Shown in pieces: positions 34,024 through 42,963 of a DNA stretch of 64,000 bases. The position numbers and the translations under genes are program-made. This stretch comes from Streptomyces sp. NRRL B-1140 (GTDB taxonomy: Bacteria > Actinomycetota > Actinomycetes > Streptomycetales > Streptomycetaceae), in the NCBI RefSeq assembly GCF_001280065.1, contig NZ_LGEA01000097.1, positions 62,001-126,000 on the forward strand. Reading direction: 5' to 3'. The number at the start of each line of letters is the position of its first letter. Position 1 is the stretch's first letter. The notes below the pieces were generated by a model. The model was not told where the DNA came from. It saw only the letters and a program-made list of their open reading frames with translations, and made no database searches.

Positions 34024-34404
34024 TCACGAGTCGAAGCGCGCCGCCCTCAGGAACTCCGGATTCGGGTCGAGCGCCGCCGCCAGGCGGAAGTGGCGCTTCG
34101 CCTGGTCCGGGCGACCCTGGCGCTCATACGTACGAGCGAGCGCGAAGTGCGCGAACGCGTTGTCCGGCTCCCGCTCCAGAACGATCTGGAACTCCAGCTC
34201 CGCCGGCCTCAGCTGCGCCGCCGCGAAGAAGGCACGCGCCCGCAGCAGTCGGGCCGCGGTGTTCTCCGGGTGCGTGGCGATGACGCCGTCGAGCAGCTTC
34301 ACCGCGCCCCTGGGATCCCGCGCTGCGAGCAGTTGCTCGGCGGCACGGAAGTCGATGACATGCGTCTCCGGGGTACGTCCGGTCGGACCGCTGGTCTCGG
34401 GCAC
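34024..34404 (-). CDS. tetratricopeptide repeat protein
   Basis: A 126-residue protein of about three TPR units: AEQLLAARDPRGAVKLLDGVIATHPEN, ARLLRARAFFAAAQLRPAELEFQIVLEREPDN and AHFALARTYERQGRPDQAKRHFRLAAALDPN. Such solenoids mediate protein-protein contacts. It lies 50 bp downstream of coaE on the same strand, a neighbourhood conserved in Streptomyces, but no partner is known. Confidence 0.9.
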   Translation of the reverse strand: MPETSGPTGRTPETHVIDFRAAEQLLAARDPRGAVKLLDGVIATHPENTAARLLRARAFFAAAQLRPAELEFQIVLEREPDNAFAHFALARTYERQGRPDQAKRHFRLAAALDPNPEFLRAARFDS

Positions 34405-34454
34405 GGCTGAGTCCTTCCCTCACTGCACGGGTTCAACGCCCCCGCGCGGTGCCG

Positions 34455-35075
34455 CTATTCCTCAGGTGACGGCCGGGACGCGCGTGACCTGCGCACCAGC
34501 TCGGCCCACACGTCCTTCACCCGCTGCTCCAGCCGCTCCAGCGGGACGTCGTTGTCGATCACGATGTCGGCGATCCGGCGGCGCTGCTCGCGCGTCGCCT
34601 GGGCGGCCATGCGCGCGCGGGCGTCCTCCTCGGTCATGCCGCGCAGGCGTACGAGCCGGTCGAGCTGGGTCCCGGGGTCCGCATCGACGACGATCACCAG
34701 GTCGTACAGCGGGGCCAGGCCGTTCTCCGTGAGGAGCGGGACGTCGTGGAGGACGACCGCGTCCTCGGCGGCGGCCTCCTCGAGCTCGCGGGAGCGGGCG
34801 CCCACCAGAGGGTGCACGATCGAGTTCAGCACGGCGAGTTTCTCCGGGTCGCCGAAGACGATGGCACCAAGGCGGGGCCGGTCCAGGCTGCCGTCGGCGG
34901 CGAGGATCTCCTCCCCGAAGGCCTCGACGACCGAGGCGAGCCCCGGCGTCCCGGGGGCGACGACCTCACGCGCGATGCGGTCCGCGTCGATCAGCACGGC
35001 CCCGCACGCGACGAGCAGCCGGGACACCTCGCTCTTGCCGGCGCCGATCCCGCCGGTCAGGCCCACCTTCAGCAT
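34455..35075 (-). CDS. coaE: dephospho-CoA kinase
   Basis: A 206-residue enzyme catalysing the last step of coenzyme A synthesis, ATP-dependent 3'-phosphorylation of dephospho-CoA. The P-loop [13 protein letters not shown] is at 6-18, followed by [19 protein letters not shown] (substrate-binding Asp), [28 protein letters not shown] and [22 protein letters not shown]. All typical CoaE elements are in place. It is downstream of rpsA and the PAC2 gene, a conserved actinobacterial order. Confidence 0.96.
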   Translation of the reverse strand: MLKVGLTGGIGAGKSEVSRLLVACGAVLIDADRIAREVVAPGTPGLASVVEAFGEEILAADGSLDRPRLGAIVFGDPEKLAVLNSIVHPLVGARSRELEEAAAEDAVVLHDVPLLTENGLAPLYDLVIVVDADPGTQLDRLVRLRGMTEEDARARMAAQATREQRRRIADIVIDNDVPLERLEQRVKDVWAELVRRSRASRPSPEE

Positions 35076-35217
35076 GCCCGCAGCTTAGGCCCTGCCATGG
35101 ACAAGCCCCTCGCCCGGGCAGGGCGTCGGTCGTCGCCTTCCCGGCCATCCGACGCCCGCCCGTTCAGTCACCGGCCCGGTCAGCGGTCATCCGCCCGTTC
35201 AACGGCCGCCGTCCCGT

Positions 35218-36156
35218 TCAGCCTTCGCCTTCTCGCTCCGCCAGGAACTTCTCGAACTCCTGGCCGATCTCGTCCGCCGAGGGGATGTCCACCGGCTCGG
35301 CGAGCATGTTGCCCCGGGTCTCGGCGCCCGCGACGGCGTCGTACTGGTGCTCCAGGCCGTCGATGAGCGCGGTGAGGTCCTCGTCGCCCTCGCGGATCTG
35401 CCGGTCGATCTCCGTCTGGGTGCGGTGGGCGTCCGAACGCAGGGAGTGGGCGATACCGGGCAGGACCAGTCCGGTCGCCGCCGTGATGGCCTCCAGGACC
35501 GTCAGGGCCGCGTCCGGGTACGGGGAGCGGGCGATGTAGTGCGGGACGTGCGCGGCGACGCCCAGGACGTCGTGCCCGGCCTGGAGCAGGCGGTACTCGA
35601 TGAGGGACTCGGCGCTGCCGGGCACCTGCGCCTCCTCGAAGGGGCTCGGGTGTCCCGGAACGAGGTCGGTGCGGTTGCCGTGCGGGGTGAGGCCGACGGG
35701 CCGGGTGTGCGGGACGCCCATGGGAATGCCGTGGAAGTTCACGGAGAGGCGGACACCGAGCCGCTCCACGATCTGCTTCACGGCGGCGGCGAAGCGCTCC
35801 CACTCCACGTCCGGCTCGGGGCCGGACAGCAGCAGGAAGGGCGCACCGGTGGCGTCCTGCACGAGCCTCACCTCGAGAGCGGGGTCCTCGTAATCGCTCC
35901 AGCGGTCGCGCTTGAACGTCAGAAGCGGGCGGCGGGCGCGGTAGTCGACGAGCCGGTCGTGATCGAAGCGGGCGACGACCTGATGAGGCAGGGAGCCGAG
36001 CACCCGGTCCACGATCTGGTCACCCGTCTCACCCGCGTCGATGTATCCGTCGAAGTGGTAGAGCATGACAAGTCCGGCCGACTCCTGGGCCAGCGCCATG
36101 TCGACGACGGCCAGCCCCTTCGGCTCCCAGGCGTACAAATCCTGCGGATCAAGCAC
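35218..36156 (-). CDS. PAC2-family protein (proteasome assembly chaperone-like)
   Basis: A 312-residue PAC2-fold protein: [26 protein letters not shown] at the N-terminus, then [21 protein letters not shown] and the C-terminal coiled region [25 protein letters not shown]. Bacterial PAC2 proteins occur mainly in Actinobacteria, where some assist proteasome-linked processes; the role here is unproven. GTG 36156 has AGGAG 8 nt upstream; earlier in-frame codons encode an Arg-rich stretch unlike the family. Confidence 0.88.
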   Translation of the reverse strand: MLDPQDLYAWEPKGLAVVDMALAQESAGLVMLYHFDGYIDAGETGDQIVDRVLGSLPHQVVARFDHDRLVDYRARRPLLTFKRDRWSDYEDPALEVRLVQDATGAPFLLLSGPEPDVEWERFAAAVKQIVERLGVRLSVNFHGIPMGVPHTRPVGLTPHGNRTDLVPGHPSPFEEAQVPGSAESLIEYRLLQAGHDVLGVAAHVPHYIARSPYPDAALTVLEAITAATGLVLPGIAHSLRSDAHRTQTEIDRQIREGDEDLTALIDGLEHQYDAVAGAETRGNMLAEPVDIPSADEIGQEFEKFLAEREGEG

Positions 36157-36251
36157 AGTGACCGCTCCTCCTCGTGTTCGTACTCGACAACGCCGTCGCG
36201 GGCGCGGGCATTCCCGCGGGAGGAGATTCATGATCTTGGCGGCGGGGACGA

Positions 36252-36311
36252 CGCCCTGCCTGAGGGGCGCGGGGAACTGCGCGACAAGCCCCGGCCGGTC
36301 CGCAGTCGACC
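36252..36311. repeat. dispersed Streptomyces-type intergenic repeat
   Basis: The stretch containing GAGGGGCGCGGGGAACTGCG and CGACAAGCCCC resembles an intergenic element I recall as occurring in many copies in Streptomyces genomes. It can fold with GGGGC pairing to GCCCC around an inner GCGC pair. Only one copy is seen in this window. It lies between the PAC2 start and the rpsA terminator. Confidence 0.5.
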
Positions 36312-36336
36312 GACAGGCCTGCTCACAGCAACACCA

Positions 36337-36366
36337 AGGGGCCGCACCTCGAAAGGTACGGCCCCT
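36337..36366 (-). terminator. rpsA terminator
   Basis: AGGGGCCG and CGGCCCCT form a perfect 8-bp stem about 30 bp after the rpsA stop; a T/G-rich stretch (TTGGTGTTG) follows on the transcribed minus strand. Confidence 0.6.
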
Positions 36367-36397
36367 CGGCTATCGGCTATGCCTCAGCGGCGAGCGT

Positions 36398-37891
36398 TCA
36401 GCTCTGCCCGCCGGCCAGCTTCTCGCGCAGCGCGGCCAGCGCCTCGTCCGAGGCCAACGCGCCGGAGTTGTCCGGGCCCTCGGAGGAGTACGAACCGCCA
36501 CCGGACGCGGCCGGAGCGGCGGCTTCGCCACCCTCGGCAGCGGCCTTCTCGTCCGCCTCGCGGGACTTGATGACCTGCGCCTGGTGCTGCTCGAAGCGCT
36601 GCTGCGCCTCGGCGTACTGGGTCTCCCACGCCTCGCGCTGGGTCTCGTAGCCCTCGAGCCAGTCGTTGGTCTCGGGGTCGAAGCCCTCGGGGTAGATGTA
36701 GTTGCCCTGGTCGTCGTAGGACGCGGCCATGCCGTACAGGGTCGGGTCGAACTCGACCGCGGCCGGGTCGGCACCGAAGGACTCGTTGGCCTGCTTCAGC
36801 GAGAGGCTGATGCGACGGCGCTCGAGGTCGATGTCGATGACCTTGACGAAGATCTCGTCGTTGACCTGGACGACCTGCTCCGGGATCTCCACGTGACGCT
36901 CGGCCAGCTCGGAGATGTGGACCAGACCCTCGATGCCCTCGTCCACGCGGACGAACGCACCGAACGGAACCAGCTTCGTGACCTTGCCGGGCACGACCTG
37001 GCCGATCTGGTGGGTGCGGGCGAACTGCTGCCACGGGTCTTCCTGGGTCGCCTTCAGCGACAGGGAGACACGCTCGCGGTCCATGTCCACGTCGAGAACC
37101 TCGACGGTGACTTCCTGGCCGACCTCGACAACCTCGGACGGGTGGTCGATGTGCTTCCAGGAGAGCTCGGAGACGTGGACCAGACCGTCGACGCCACCCA
37201 GGTCCACGAAGGCACCGAAGTTGACGATCGAGGAGACGACGCCGGAACGGACCTGACCCTTCTGGAGGGTGGTGAGGAACGTCTGGCGGACCTCGGACTG
37301 GGTCTGCTCCAGCCAGGCACGGCGGGACAGGACCACGTTGTTGCGGTTCTTGTCCAGCTCGATGATCTTCGCCTCGAGCTCCTTGCCCACGTAGGGCTGG
37401 AGGTCGCGGACGCGGCGCATCTCGACCAGGGAGGCCGGGAGGAAGCCACGGAGGCCGATGTCGAGGATGAGACCACCCTTGACGACCTCGATGACGGTAC
37501 CGGTGACGATCCCGTCCTCTTCCTTGATCTTCTCGATGGTGCCCCAGGCACGCTCGTACTGGGCGCGCTTCTTCGAGAGGATCAGGCGGCCTTCCTTGTC
37601 CTCCTTCTGAAGGACGAGGGCCTCGATCTCGTCACCGACGGCGACGACCTCGTTGGGGTCGACGTCGTGCTTGATCGAGAGCTCGCGGCTCGGGATCACA
37701 CCTTCGGTCTTGTAACCGATGTCGAGCAGGACCTCGTCCCGGTCGACCTTCACGATGACGCCGTCGACGATGTCGCCGTCGTTGAAGTACTTGATCGTCT
37801 CGTCGATCGCGGCGAGGAAGGCTTCCTCGTTACCGATGTCGTTGACCGCTACCTGCGGGGTGGTGGCGGTGGTCTCGGTGCTGCTCGTCAT
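36398..37891 (-). CDS. rpsA: 30S ribosomal protein S1
   Basis: A 497-residue protein with four S1 (OB-fold) repeats at about 35-105, 120-190, 207-276 and 293-363, each with the G-x-V-x-x-(I/V)-x-x-F/G-A-F-V pattern (NFGAFVDLGGVDGLVHVSEL, PFGAFVRVDEGIEGLVHISEL). The C-terminal 130 residues are acidic and Gln/Ala/Ser-rich. Actinobacterial S1 has four repeats rather than the six of E. coli. It binds mRNA on the small subunit for translation initiation. Codon choice is strongly biased, as for highly expressed genes. A clean vegetative-type promoter lies about 190 nt upstream. Confidence 0.97.
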   Translation of the reverse strand: MTSSTETTATTPQVAVNDIGNEEAFLAAIDETIKYFNDGDIVDGVIVKVDRDEVLLDIGYKTEGVIPSRELSIKHDVDPNEVVAVGDEIEALVLQKEDKEGRLILSKKRAQYERAWGTIEKIKEEDGIVTGTVIEVVKGGLILDIGLRGFLPASLVEMRRVRDLQPYVGKELEAKIIELDKNRNNVVLSRRAWLEQTQSEVRQTFLTTLQKGQVRSGVVSSIVNFGAFVDLGGVDGLVHVSELSWKHIDHPSEVVEVGQEVTVEVLDVDMDRERVSLSLKATQEDPWQQFARTHQIGQVVPGKVTKLVPFGAFVRVDEGIEGLVHISELAERHVEIPEQVVQVNDEIFVKVIDIDLERRRISLSLKQANESFGADPAAVEFDPTLYGMAASYDDQGNYIYPEGFDPETNDWLEGYETQREAWETQYAEAQQRFEQHQAQVIKSREADEKAAAEGGEAAAPAASGGGSYSSEGPDNSGALASDEALAALREKLAGGQS

Positions 37892-38080
37892 GTGGGAAAG
37901 GGCTCCGGTACGGACATTGAAGTCGTAGGTACTGCTACGCCGGGAGCCCGTTTCGCTCTGCAGAAGCCGGACAGCCAAGGAAGCGCCACTCAGAAACGGC
38001 GGCGCCTCGACAACCGAGGGGACATACATACAGATGCGAGCGCAGCCTGCTACGTCTGAGGTGCGCAGGCCCGCAGCGCA
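37892..38080 (-). other. about 190-nt rpsA 5' leader
   Basis: Between the inferred transcription start and the rpsA ATG lies a long leader with no reading frame of merit. It contains CGGGAGCCCG-type short stems close to the start codon. It may carry autogenous control of S1, as known for S1 in other bacteria, but no conserved element is recognised. Confidence 0.35.
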
Positions 38081-38086
38081 ACTTGT

Positions 38087-38115
38087 AGCATACGGGGGCA
38101 GCCGGGCGGGGTCAA
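38087..38115 (-). promoter_or_regulatory. vegetative promoter of rpsA
   Basis: Read on the minus strand: TTGACC (38115-38110), a 17-bp spacer, then TATGCT (38092-38087). Both hexamers and spacing fit the principal sigma factor (HrdB) consensus; transcription would start near 38080. Confidence 0.75.
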
Positions 38116-38264
38116 TGCGCGAAGCCGCCCACGCGGGGCGAACGCCGCATATCCGGCACAAGTCGTGTCGTCCGAGGCCACGCGCGGCGCGCGACGCCCC
38201 CCTTACGACACCGCCGGGACCGGCCGGACGGCAGTGCCCGCACACTAGTACGAGGGAGCCGATC

Positions 38265-39074
38265 ATCCAAGAGTCCGAAGCGTCCGAACCCGAGGCCACC
38301 CGGCGCGATGCCGATGTCACGGAAAGCTCCCGGGCCAATCGTGGCTGGTGGGACCGCAACGCGGACGAGTACCAGACCGAGCACGGCACCTTCCTCGGCG
38401 ACGACCGCTTCGTGTGGGGTCCCGAGGGGCTGGACGAGGTGGAGGCCGAGCTGCTCGGCCCGCCGGAGGAGCTGAAGGGCCGGGACGTCCTGGAGATCGG
38501 CGCCGGCGCCGCCCAGTGCTCGCGCTGGCTGACCGCCCAGGGGGCGCGCCCCGTCGCCCTTGACATCTCGCACCGGCAGCTCCAGCACGCGCTGCGCATC
38601 GGCGGTTCCTTCCCCCTGGTGTGCGCCGACGCGGGCGCGCTCCCCTTCGCCGACGCCTCGTTCGACCTGGCCTGCTCGGCGTACGGGGCACTGCCCTTCG
38701 TCGCCGATCCGCGTCAGGTCCTGCGCGAGGTGCGCCGGGTGCTCCGGCCCGGGGGACGTCTGGTCTTCTCGGTGACGCACCCGATCCGCTGGGCCTTCCC
38801 GGACGAGCCGGGGCCCGAGGGTCTCTCGATCTCGGCCTCGTACTTCGACCGCACGCCGTACGTCGAGCAGGACGAGGAGGGCCGGGCGGTCTACGTCGAG
38901 CACCACCGCACGATCGGCGACCGCGTCCGGGACGTCGTCGCCTCGGGCTTCCGCCTGGTCGACCTGGTGGAGCCGGAGTGGCCCGCGTGGAACACCTCGG
39001 AGTGGGGCGGCTGGTCACCGCTGCGCGGGAACCTGATCCCCGGCACGGCGATCTTCGTCTGCGAGCGGGACTGA
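38265..39074 (+). CDS. class I SAM-dependent methyltransferase (possible ATC start)
   Basis: A roughly 269-residue methyltransferase. NRGWWDRNADEYQTEHG near the N-terminus, VLEIGAGAAQCSRWL (SAM motif I), VALDISHRQLQHA (motif II), FDLACSAYGALPFVADPR and RPGGRLVFSVTHP complete a UbiE/type-11 core. No ATG, GTG or TTG lies in frame close to the conserved start. ATC at 38265 has GAGGGAG exactly 6 nt upstream and is proposed as a non-canonical start. The nearest in-frame ATGs (38114, 38034) would add low-complexity sequence and overlap the rpsA promoter. It is divergent from rpsA. Confidence 0.82.
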   Translation: MQESEASEPEATRRDADVTESSRANRGWWDRNADEYQTEHGTFLGDDRFVWGPEGLDEVEAELLGPPEELKGRDVLEIGAGAAQCSRWLTAQGARPVALDISHRQLQHALRIGGSFPLVCADAGALPFADASFDLACSAYGALPFVADPRQVLREVRRVLRPGGRLVFSVTHPIRWAFPDEPGPEGLSISASYFDRTPYVEQDEEGRAVYVEHHRTIGDRVRDVVASGFRLVDLVEPEWPAWNTSEWGGWSPLRGNLIPGTAIFVCERD

Positions 39075-39130
39075 GCGGGACCGGAGCACGCGCGCGTGGG
39101 ACCTCTTCCCGCGCGTACGACACTGAGGGC

Positions 39131-41671
39131 GTGATCCGTTACGACGCCCTGGAAGCCCTGCCCGTACGCGGTGCCCTGCCCGCCCTGGCCGACGCCCTGG
39201 AGGGGCACGGCACCGCCGTCCTGGTGGCGCCGCCCGGCACCGGCAAGACGACCCTGGTGCCACTGGCCCTCGCAGGGCTGCTCGGGGAGGGGCCCGGGCG
39301 GCGGGTGGTCGTCGCCGAGCCGCGGCGGATCGCGGCCCGGGCGGCGGCGCGGCGGATGGCGTGGCTGCTGGGTGAGAAGCCCGGCGAGAGCGTCGGCTAC
39401 ACCGTGCGCGGGGAGCGTGCCGTCGGGCGGCACACGCGCGTGGAGGTCGTGACCACCGGTGTGCTGGTGCAGCGGCTGCAACGGGACCAGGAGCTGGCCG
39501 GTGCCGACGTGGTGGTGCTCGACGAGTGCCACGAGCGGCACCTGGACGCGGACACCGCGGCGGCGTTCCTGTGGGACGTGCGGCAGACGCTGCGGCCGGA
39601 GCTGCGGCTGGTGGCCGCCTCGGCGACGACCGACGCGCAGGGGTGGGCGCGGCTGCTGGGCGGAGCGCCGGTGGTCGAGGCACAGGGGACCGCTCACCCG
39701 GTCGAGACCGTGTGGGCGCCTCCGGCGCGGCCCGTCCGCCCGCCGCACGGGATGCGGGTCGATCCGGCGTTGCTGACGCATGTGGCGGCCGTGGTCCGCC
39801 GGGCCCTGACCGAGCGGGACGGGGACGTGCTGTGTTTCCTGCCGGGCGTGGGGGAGATCGCCCGGGTCGCCGGGCAGCTCGGCGGTCTCGGGGACCTGGA
39901 GGTGCTCCAGGTGCACCGGAGGGCGCCGGCTGCCGTGCAGGACGCGGTGCTGGTGCCCGGGGAGCGGCGGCGGGTCGTGCTGGCCACGTCCGTCGCGGAG
40001 TCGTCGCTGACCGTGCCCGGGGTGCGGGTGGTGGTGGATTCGGGGCTGGCGCGCGAGCCGAGGGTGGACCACGCGCGCGGGCTGAGCGCGCTGACGACGG
40101 TACGGGCGTCGCAGGCCGCCGGGTGGCAACGGGCGGGGCGGGCCGGACGTGAGGCGCCCGGGGCGGTGTACCGGTGCTGGGCGGAGGCCGAGGACGCGCG
40201 GCTGCCGCGGTATCCGTCGCCGGAGATCAAGGTGGCCGACCTGACGGCGTTCGCGCTGCAGGTGGCGTGCTGGGGGGATCCGGACGCGTCCGGGCTCGCG
40301 CTGCTGGACGGGCCGCCGAGTGGGGCGATGGCGGCGGCGCGGGACGTCCTGACGGCGGTGGGTGCGGTCGACTCCTCCGGACGGGCCACGGAGCGGGGAG
40401 TCCGGCTGAGCCGGGTGGGGGCGCATCCCCGACTGGGGCGGGCGCTGCTCGACTCCGCCCCCCTTGTCGGGGCCGAGCGGGCCGCTGAGGTGGTCGCCCT
40501 GCTGAGCGAGGAGGCTCCGCGGGAGTACGGCGATGATCTGGCGGGCGCCTTGCGTCGTGCTCGGCATGGGGGCGACGCCTATGCCGCGCGGTGGCGCAGT
40601 GAGGTCCGGCGGCTGCGGGCCGCCGTCGGGGAGATCTCCCACCCACCCGTCCGCGACCGGCGTCCGGAGGCCGGGACAGAGGTTCTCGGGAAACTCACCG
40701 AGGAGCGCCGAGTGGGCCTCGTCGCCGCGCTCGCCTTTCCCGAGCGGGTCGCCAGGGCCGATGGCGGCTCGCACCTGATGGTGTCCGGAACGCGGGCGGA
40801 GGCCGGCGCGGGGAGTGCGCTGCGGGGTGCGGAGTGGGTGGCCGTCGCCGTGGCGGACCGGCCCGTCGGCCGGGGGCACGCGCGCGTGCAGTCGGGGGCG
40901 GTGGTGGACGAGGACGTGGCCCGGTTCGCCGCGGGGGCGCTGCTGGAGGAGCGGGACGAGGTCGGGTGGGACGGCGGGGACGTCGTGGCGCGGCGGGTGG
41001 AGCGGCTGGGAGCCGTGGAGCTGACCGTGCGGGCGCTGCGGGACGCCGACGCGGGCCTCGTGCGCGGTGCGTTGCTCGACGGGCTGCGGCGGGAGGGGTT
41101 CGGGTTGCTGCGGTGGTCGGCGGAGGCCGGCGTCCTGCGGCAGCGGCTCGCGTTCCTGCGGCTGCATCTCGGTGAGCCCTGGCCGGACGTGTCCGACGAG
41201 GCGCTCCACGCGCGCGTGGAGGAGTGGCTGGAGCCGGAGCTGGGCCGGGCCCGGCGGCGGGCCGATCTGGCGCGGATCGACGCCGGGGAGGCACTCGCCC
41301 GGCTGCTGCCGTGGGCTTCCGGTCAGGCGGGACGGCTCGACGAGCTGGCGCCTGAGCGGTGGACGGTGCCGAGCGGGTCGAGGGTCCGGATCGACTGGTC
41401 GCGGCCCGAGCAGCCCGTCCTGGCGGTGAAGCTGCAGGAGATGTTCGGGCTCCAGGAGTCGCCCCGGGTGGCCGGGGTGCCGCTGCTCGTGCATCTGCTG
41501 TCCCCGGCCGGGCGGCCTGCCGCCGTCACCGCCGACCTCGCCTCGTTCTGGCGGGACGGCTACAAGGGGGTGCGGGCGGAGCTGCGGGGGCGGTATCCGA
41601 AGCATCCGTGGCCCGAGGACCCGGCGGGCGCCGAGCCGACGCGGCACACCAACGCGCGGCTCAGGCGCTGA
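39131..41671 (+). CDS. hrpB: ATP-dependent helicase HrpB
   Basis: An 846-residue DEAH-type helicase. Walker A APPGTGKTT is at 33-41, Walker B LDECH at about 129-133, SATT follows, and motif VI QRAGRAGRE is near 330-340. The C-terminal HrpB-specific domain includes VAGVPLLVHLLSPAGRPAAVTADLASFWRDGYKGVRAELRGRYPKHPWPEDP. HrpB is dispensable and of poorly defined RNA-related function in bacteria; related HrpA rescues stalled ribosomes. The GTG start at 39131 begins IRYDALEALPVR as in homologues. The end overlaps the convergent DUF3068 gene by 11 bp. Confidence 0.95.
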   Translation: MIRYDALEALPVRGALPALADALEGHGTAVLVAPPGTGKTTLVPLALAGLLGEGPGRRVVVAEPRRIAARAAARRMAWLLGEKPGESVGYTVRGERAVGRHTRVEVVTTGVLVQRLQRDQELAGADVVVLDECHERHLDADTAAAFLWDVRQTLRPELRLVAASATTDAQGWARLLGGAPVVEAQGTAHPVETVWAPPARPVRPPHGMRVDPALLTHVAAVVRRALTERDGDVLCFLPGVGEIARVAGQLGGLGDLEVLQVHRRAPAAVQDAVLVPGERRRVVLATSVAESSLTVPGVRVVVDSGLAREPRVDHARGLSALTTVRASQAAGWQRAGRAGREAPGAVYRCWAEAEDARLPRYPSPEIKVADLTAFALQVACWGDPDASGLALLDGPPSGAMAAARDVLTAVGAVDSSGRATERGVRLSRVGAHPRLGRALLDSAPLVGAERAAEVVALLSEEAPREYGDDLAGALRRARHGGDAYAARWRSEVRRLRAAVGEISHPPVRDRRPEAGTEVLGKLTEERRVGLVAALAFPERVARADGGSHLMVSGTRAEAGAGSALRGAEWVAVAVADRPVGRGHARVQSGAVVDEDVARFAAGALLEERDEVGWDGGDVVARRVERLGAVELTVRALRDADAGLVRGALLDGLRREGFGLLRWSAEAGVLRQRLAFLRLHLGEPWPDVSDEALHARVEEWLEPELGRARRRADLARIDAGEALARLLPWASGQAGRLDELAPERWTVPSGSRVRIDWSRPEQPVLAVKLQEMFGLQESPRVAGVPLLVHLLSPAGRPAAVTADLASFWRDGYKGVRAELRGRYPKHPWPEDPAGAEPTRHTNARLRR

Positions 41672-42653
41672 CCGACGAGGGTCTCCCGGCCGCCGTGGAG
41701 GCCGGGCCGGAGGGGCGGCGGCCGCGGGCCTCCAGGTACAGGGCGAGGATCAGCAGGAGTACGCCGAGAGCCAGGAAGCCCCACGGCAGGTAGGAGGTCA
41801 TGAGCAGGACGAGCAGCCGCTGGGACTTCACCAGGTCGACGGTGTGCGCGATGTAGTCCTCACGCATCTTCACGTGTCCGGCGAACGCGGTCACCTTTTC
41901 GCGGTCGCCGAGGAGGCTGCCTCCGCGCAGTTCCTCCCGGTGGATCTCCTCCCCGTAGACGGGCGCGCCGGTGAGGGGTTCGACCCAGAACCTGCGGACC
42001 GTGGTGTACCAGCGGGTCGTGCCGGTCTGCGCCACCGCCTCGGGGGTGAGGCCCTTGACGGGCAGGCTCCTGGGGATCTTCACCTTGGTCCAGGGGATGG
42101 TCTGCTCGAAGTAGTAGACCTCCAGGCCCCGGAAGTCACGGGTGCCCTGGTAGGCGATGGGCGCGGTGACGCGGGCCTGGGCGTCGAAGTACTCGTAGTC
42201 CCGTTTCTCTGTCAGGAAGGGCCACTTGAACTCGATGCCCCGGCGGCGCACCGGGTCGCCGTCGACCATCTCGCCGGTGGCGTGGACGGGCTCCTGGGTG
42301 TGGGCGTCGAAGATGTAGCGCTCGGGGATCTTGGAGACCATCGCCCCGTCGGGGCCGACGACGTAGGACAGGCCGTCCCAGACGACGACGTCCCGGCCCG
42401 CCGACTCCTCGATCCGCTCGGAGGCCTCCACGTCGCCTTTGAGGGTCTGGACGATCGTGACCTTGGAGACCTTCTTCGCCTTCATCGTGCCGTAGTCGAG
42501 GAGGGTGGCGTCCTTCGCCTCCAGGACCATGTCCTGGTACTGGTTCGCGGGAACCTTGGCGAGGCGCGGGAAGGCGTACCAGCGCAACAGCGGGGACAGC
42601 GCCGCGAAGAACACGGCGAGGGCGAGCAGGACCAGGCCGGCCTTGCGGCGCAT
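41661..42653 (-). CDS. DUF3068/PorA-family membrane-anchored protein
   Basis: A 330-residue protein with one N-terminal membrane helix (about 4-22), a large extracytoplasmic beta-rich domain and one C-terminal helix (about 290-313), then a short basic tail. RWYAFPRLAKVPANQYQDMVLEAKDATLLDYGTM and the later FKWPFLTEKRDYEYFDAQARVTAPIAYQGT are DUF3068 family patterns. The function is unknown; relatives occur only in Actinobacteria, suggesting an envelope role. A 44-residue membrane peptide is encoded just upstream on the same strand. Confidence 0.9.
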   Translation of the reverse strand: MRRKAGLVLLALAVFFAALSPLLRWYAFPRLAKVPANQYQDMVLEAKDATLLDYGTMKAKKVSKVTIVQTLKGDVEASERIEESAGRDVVVWDGLSYVVGPDGAMVSKIPERYIFDAHTQEPVHATGEMVDGDPVRRRGIEFKWPFLTEKRDYEYFDAQARVTAPIAYQGTRDFRGLEVYYFEQTIPWTKVKIPRSLPVKGLTPEAVAQTGTTRWYTTVRRFWVEPLTGAPVYGEEIHREELRGGSLLGDREKVTAFAGHVKMREDYIAHTVDLVKSQRLLVLLMTSYLPWGFLALGVLLLILALYLEARGRRPSGPASTAAGRPSSVSA

Positions 42654-42678
42654 CTCGGCCTCCCTCCCGGGCGGGCGG

Positions 42679-42813
42679 TCAGGGGTGTGCGGGCACGGTC
42701 GTCAGCAGCGGCTTCGGGGACGTCCCGCCGGACGGGGAGCCGAGGGCGGTCAGCGTCAGGATCACGGCGAACGCGAGGGCCAGACCGGTGGCGGCGGCGA
42801 TGAGAGCGCGCAT
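42679..42813 (-). CDS. SPW_0924-type small membrane peptide (44 aa)
   Basis: Starts at ATG 42813 with GGGAGGTTCC-like purines upstream. It encodes one membrane helix (ALIAAATGLALAFAVILTLTAL) followed by SPSGGTSPKPLLTTVPAHP. From memory this matches the small Streptomyces family labelled SPW_0924. It is 25 bp upstream of the DUF3068 gene, so the two are probably co-transcribed and may interact in the membrane. An alternative longer frame from 42912 lacks a ribosome binding site. Confidence 0.75.
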   Translation of the reverse strand: MRALIAAATGLALAFAVILTLTALGSPSGGTSPKPLLTTVPAHP

Positions 42814-42918
42814 GCGGAACCTCCCCACGGGTCGGAACGGGGGGAACTGATGCCCCGTCAGGTTCCTCGGCACCGTAGCAACGCGCGACGGAGATGAGAA
42901 CACGTTGCACACACAACA

Positions 42919-42944
42919 ACGCCCCTCCTTGTAAGGAGGGGCGT
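42919..42944 (-). terminator. strong terminator of the lytic transglycosylase gene
   Basis: ACGCCCCTCCTT and AAGGAGGGGCGT are perfectly complementary 12-nt arms separated by 2 nt (the loop opens to about 6 nt in practice), 19 bp after the stop codon. TGTTGTTG follows on the transcribed strand. Confidence 0.8.
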
Positions 42945-42963
42945 CGTCTGTCGTACCTGAGAG

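Noticed and set aside
36065..38059. Long plus-strand frame antisense to rpsA
   Set aside because: Asp/Leu-rich repetitive product is the mirror of the biased rpsA codons; rpsA has all domain evidence.
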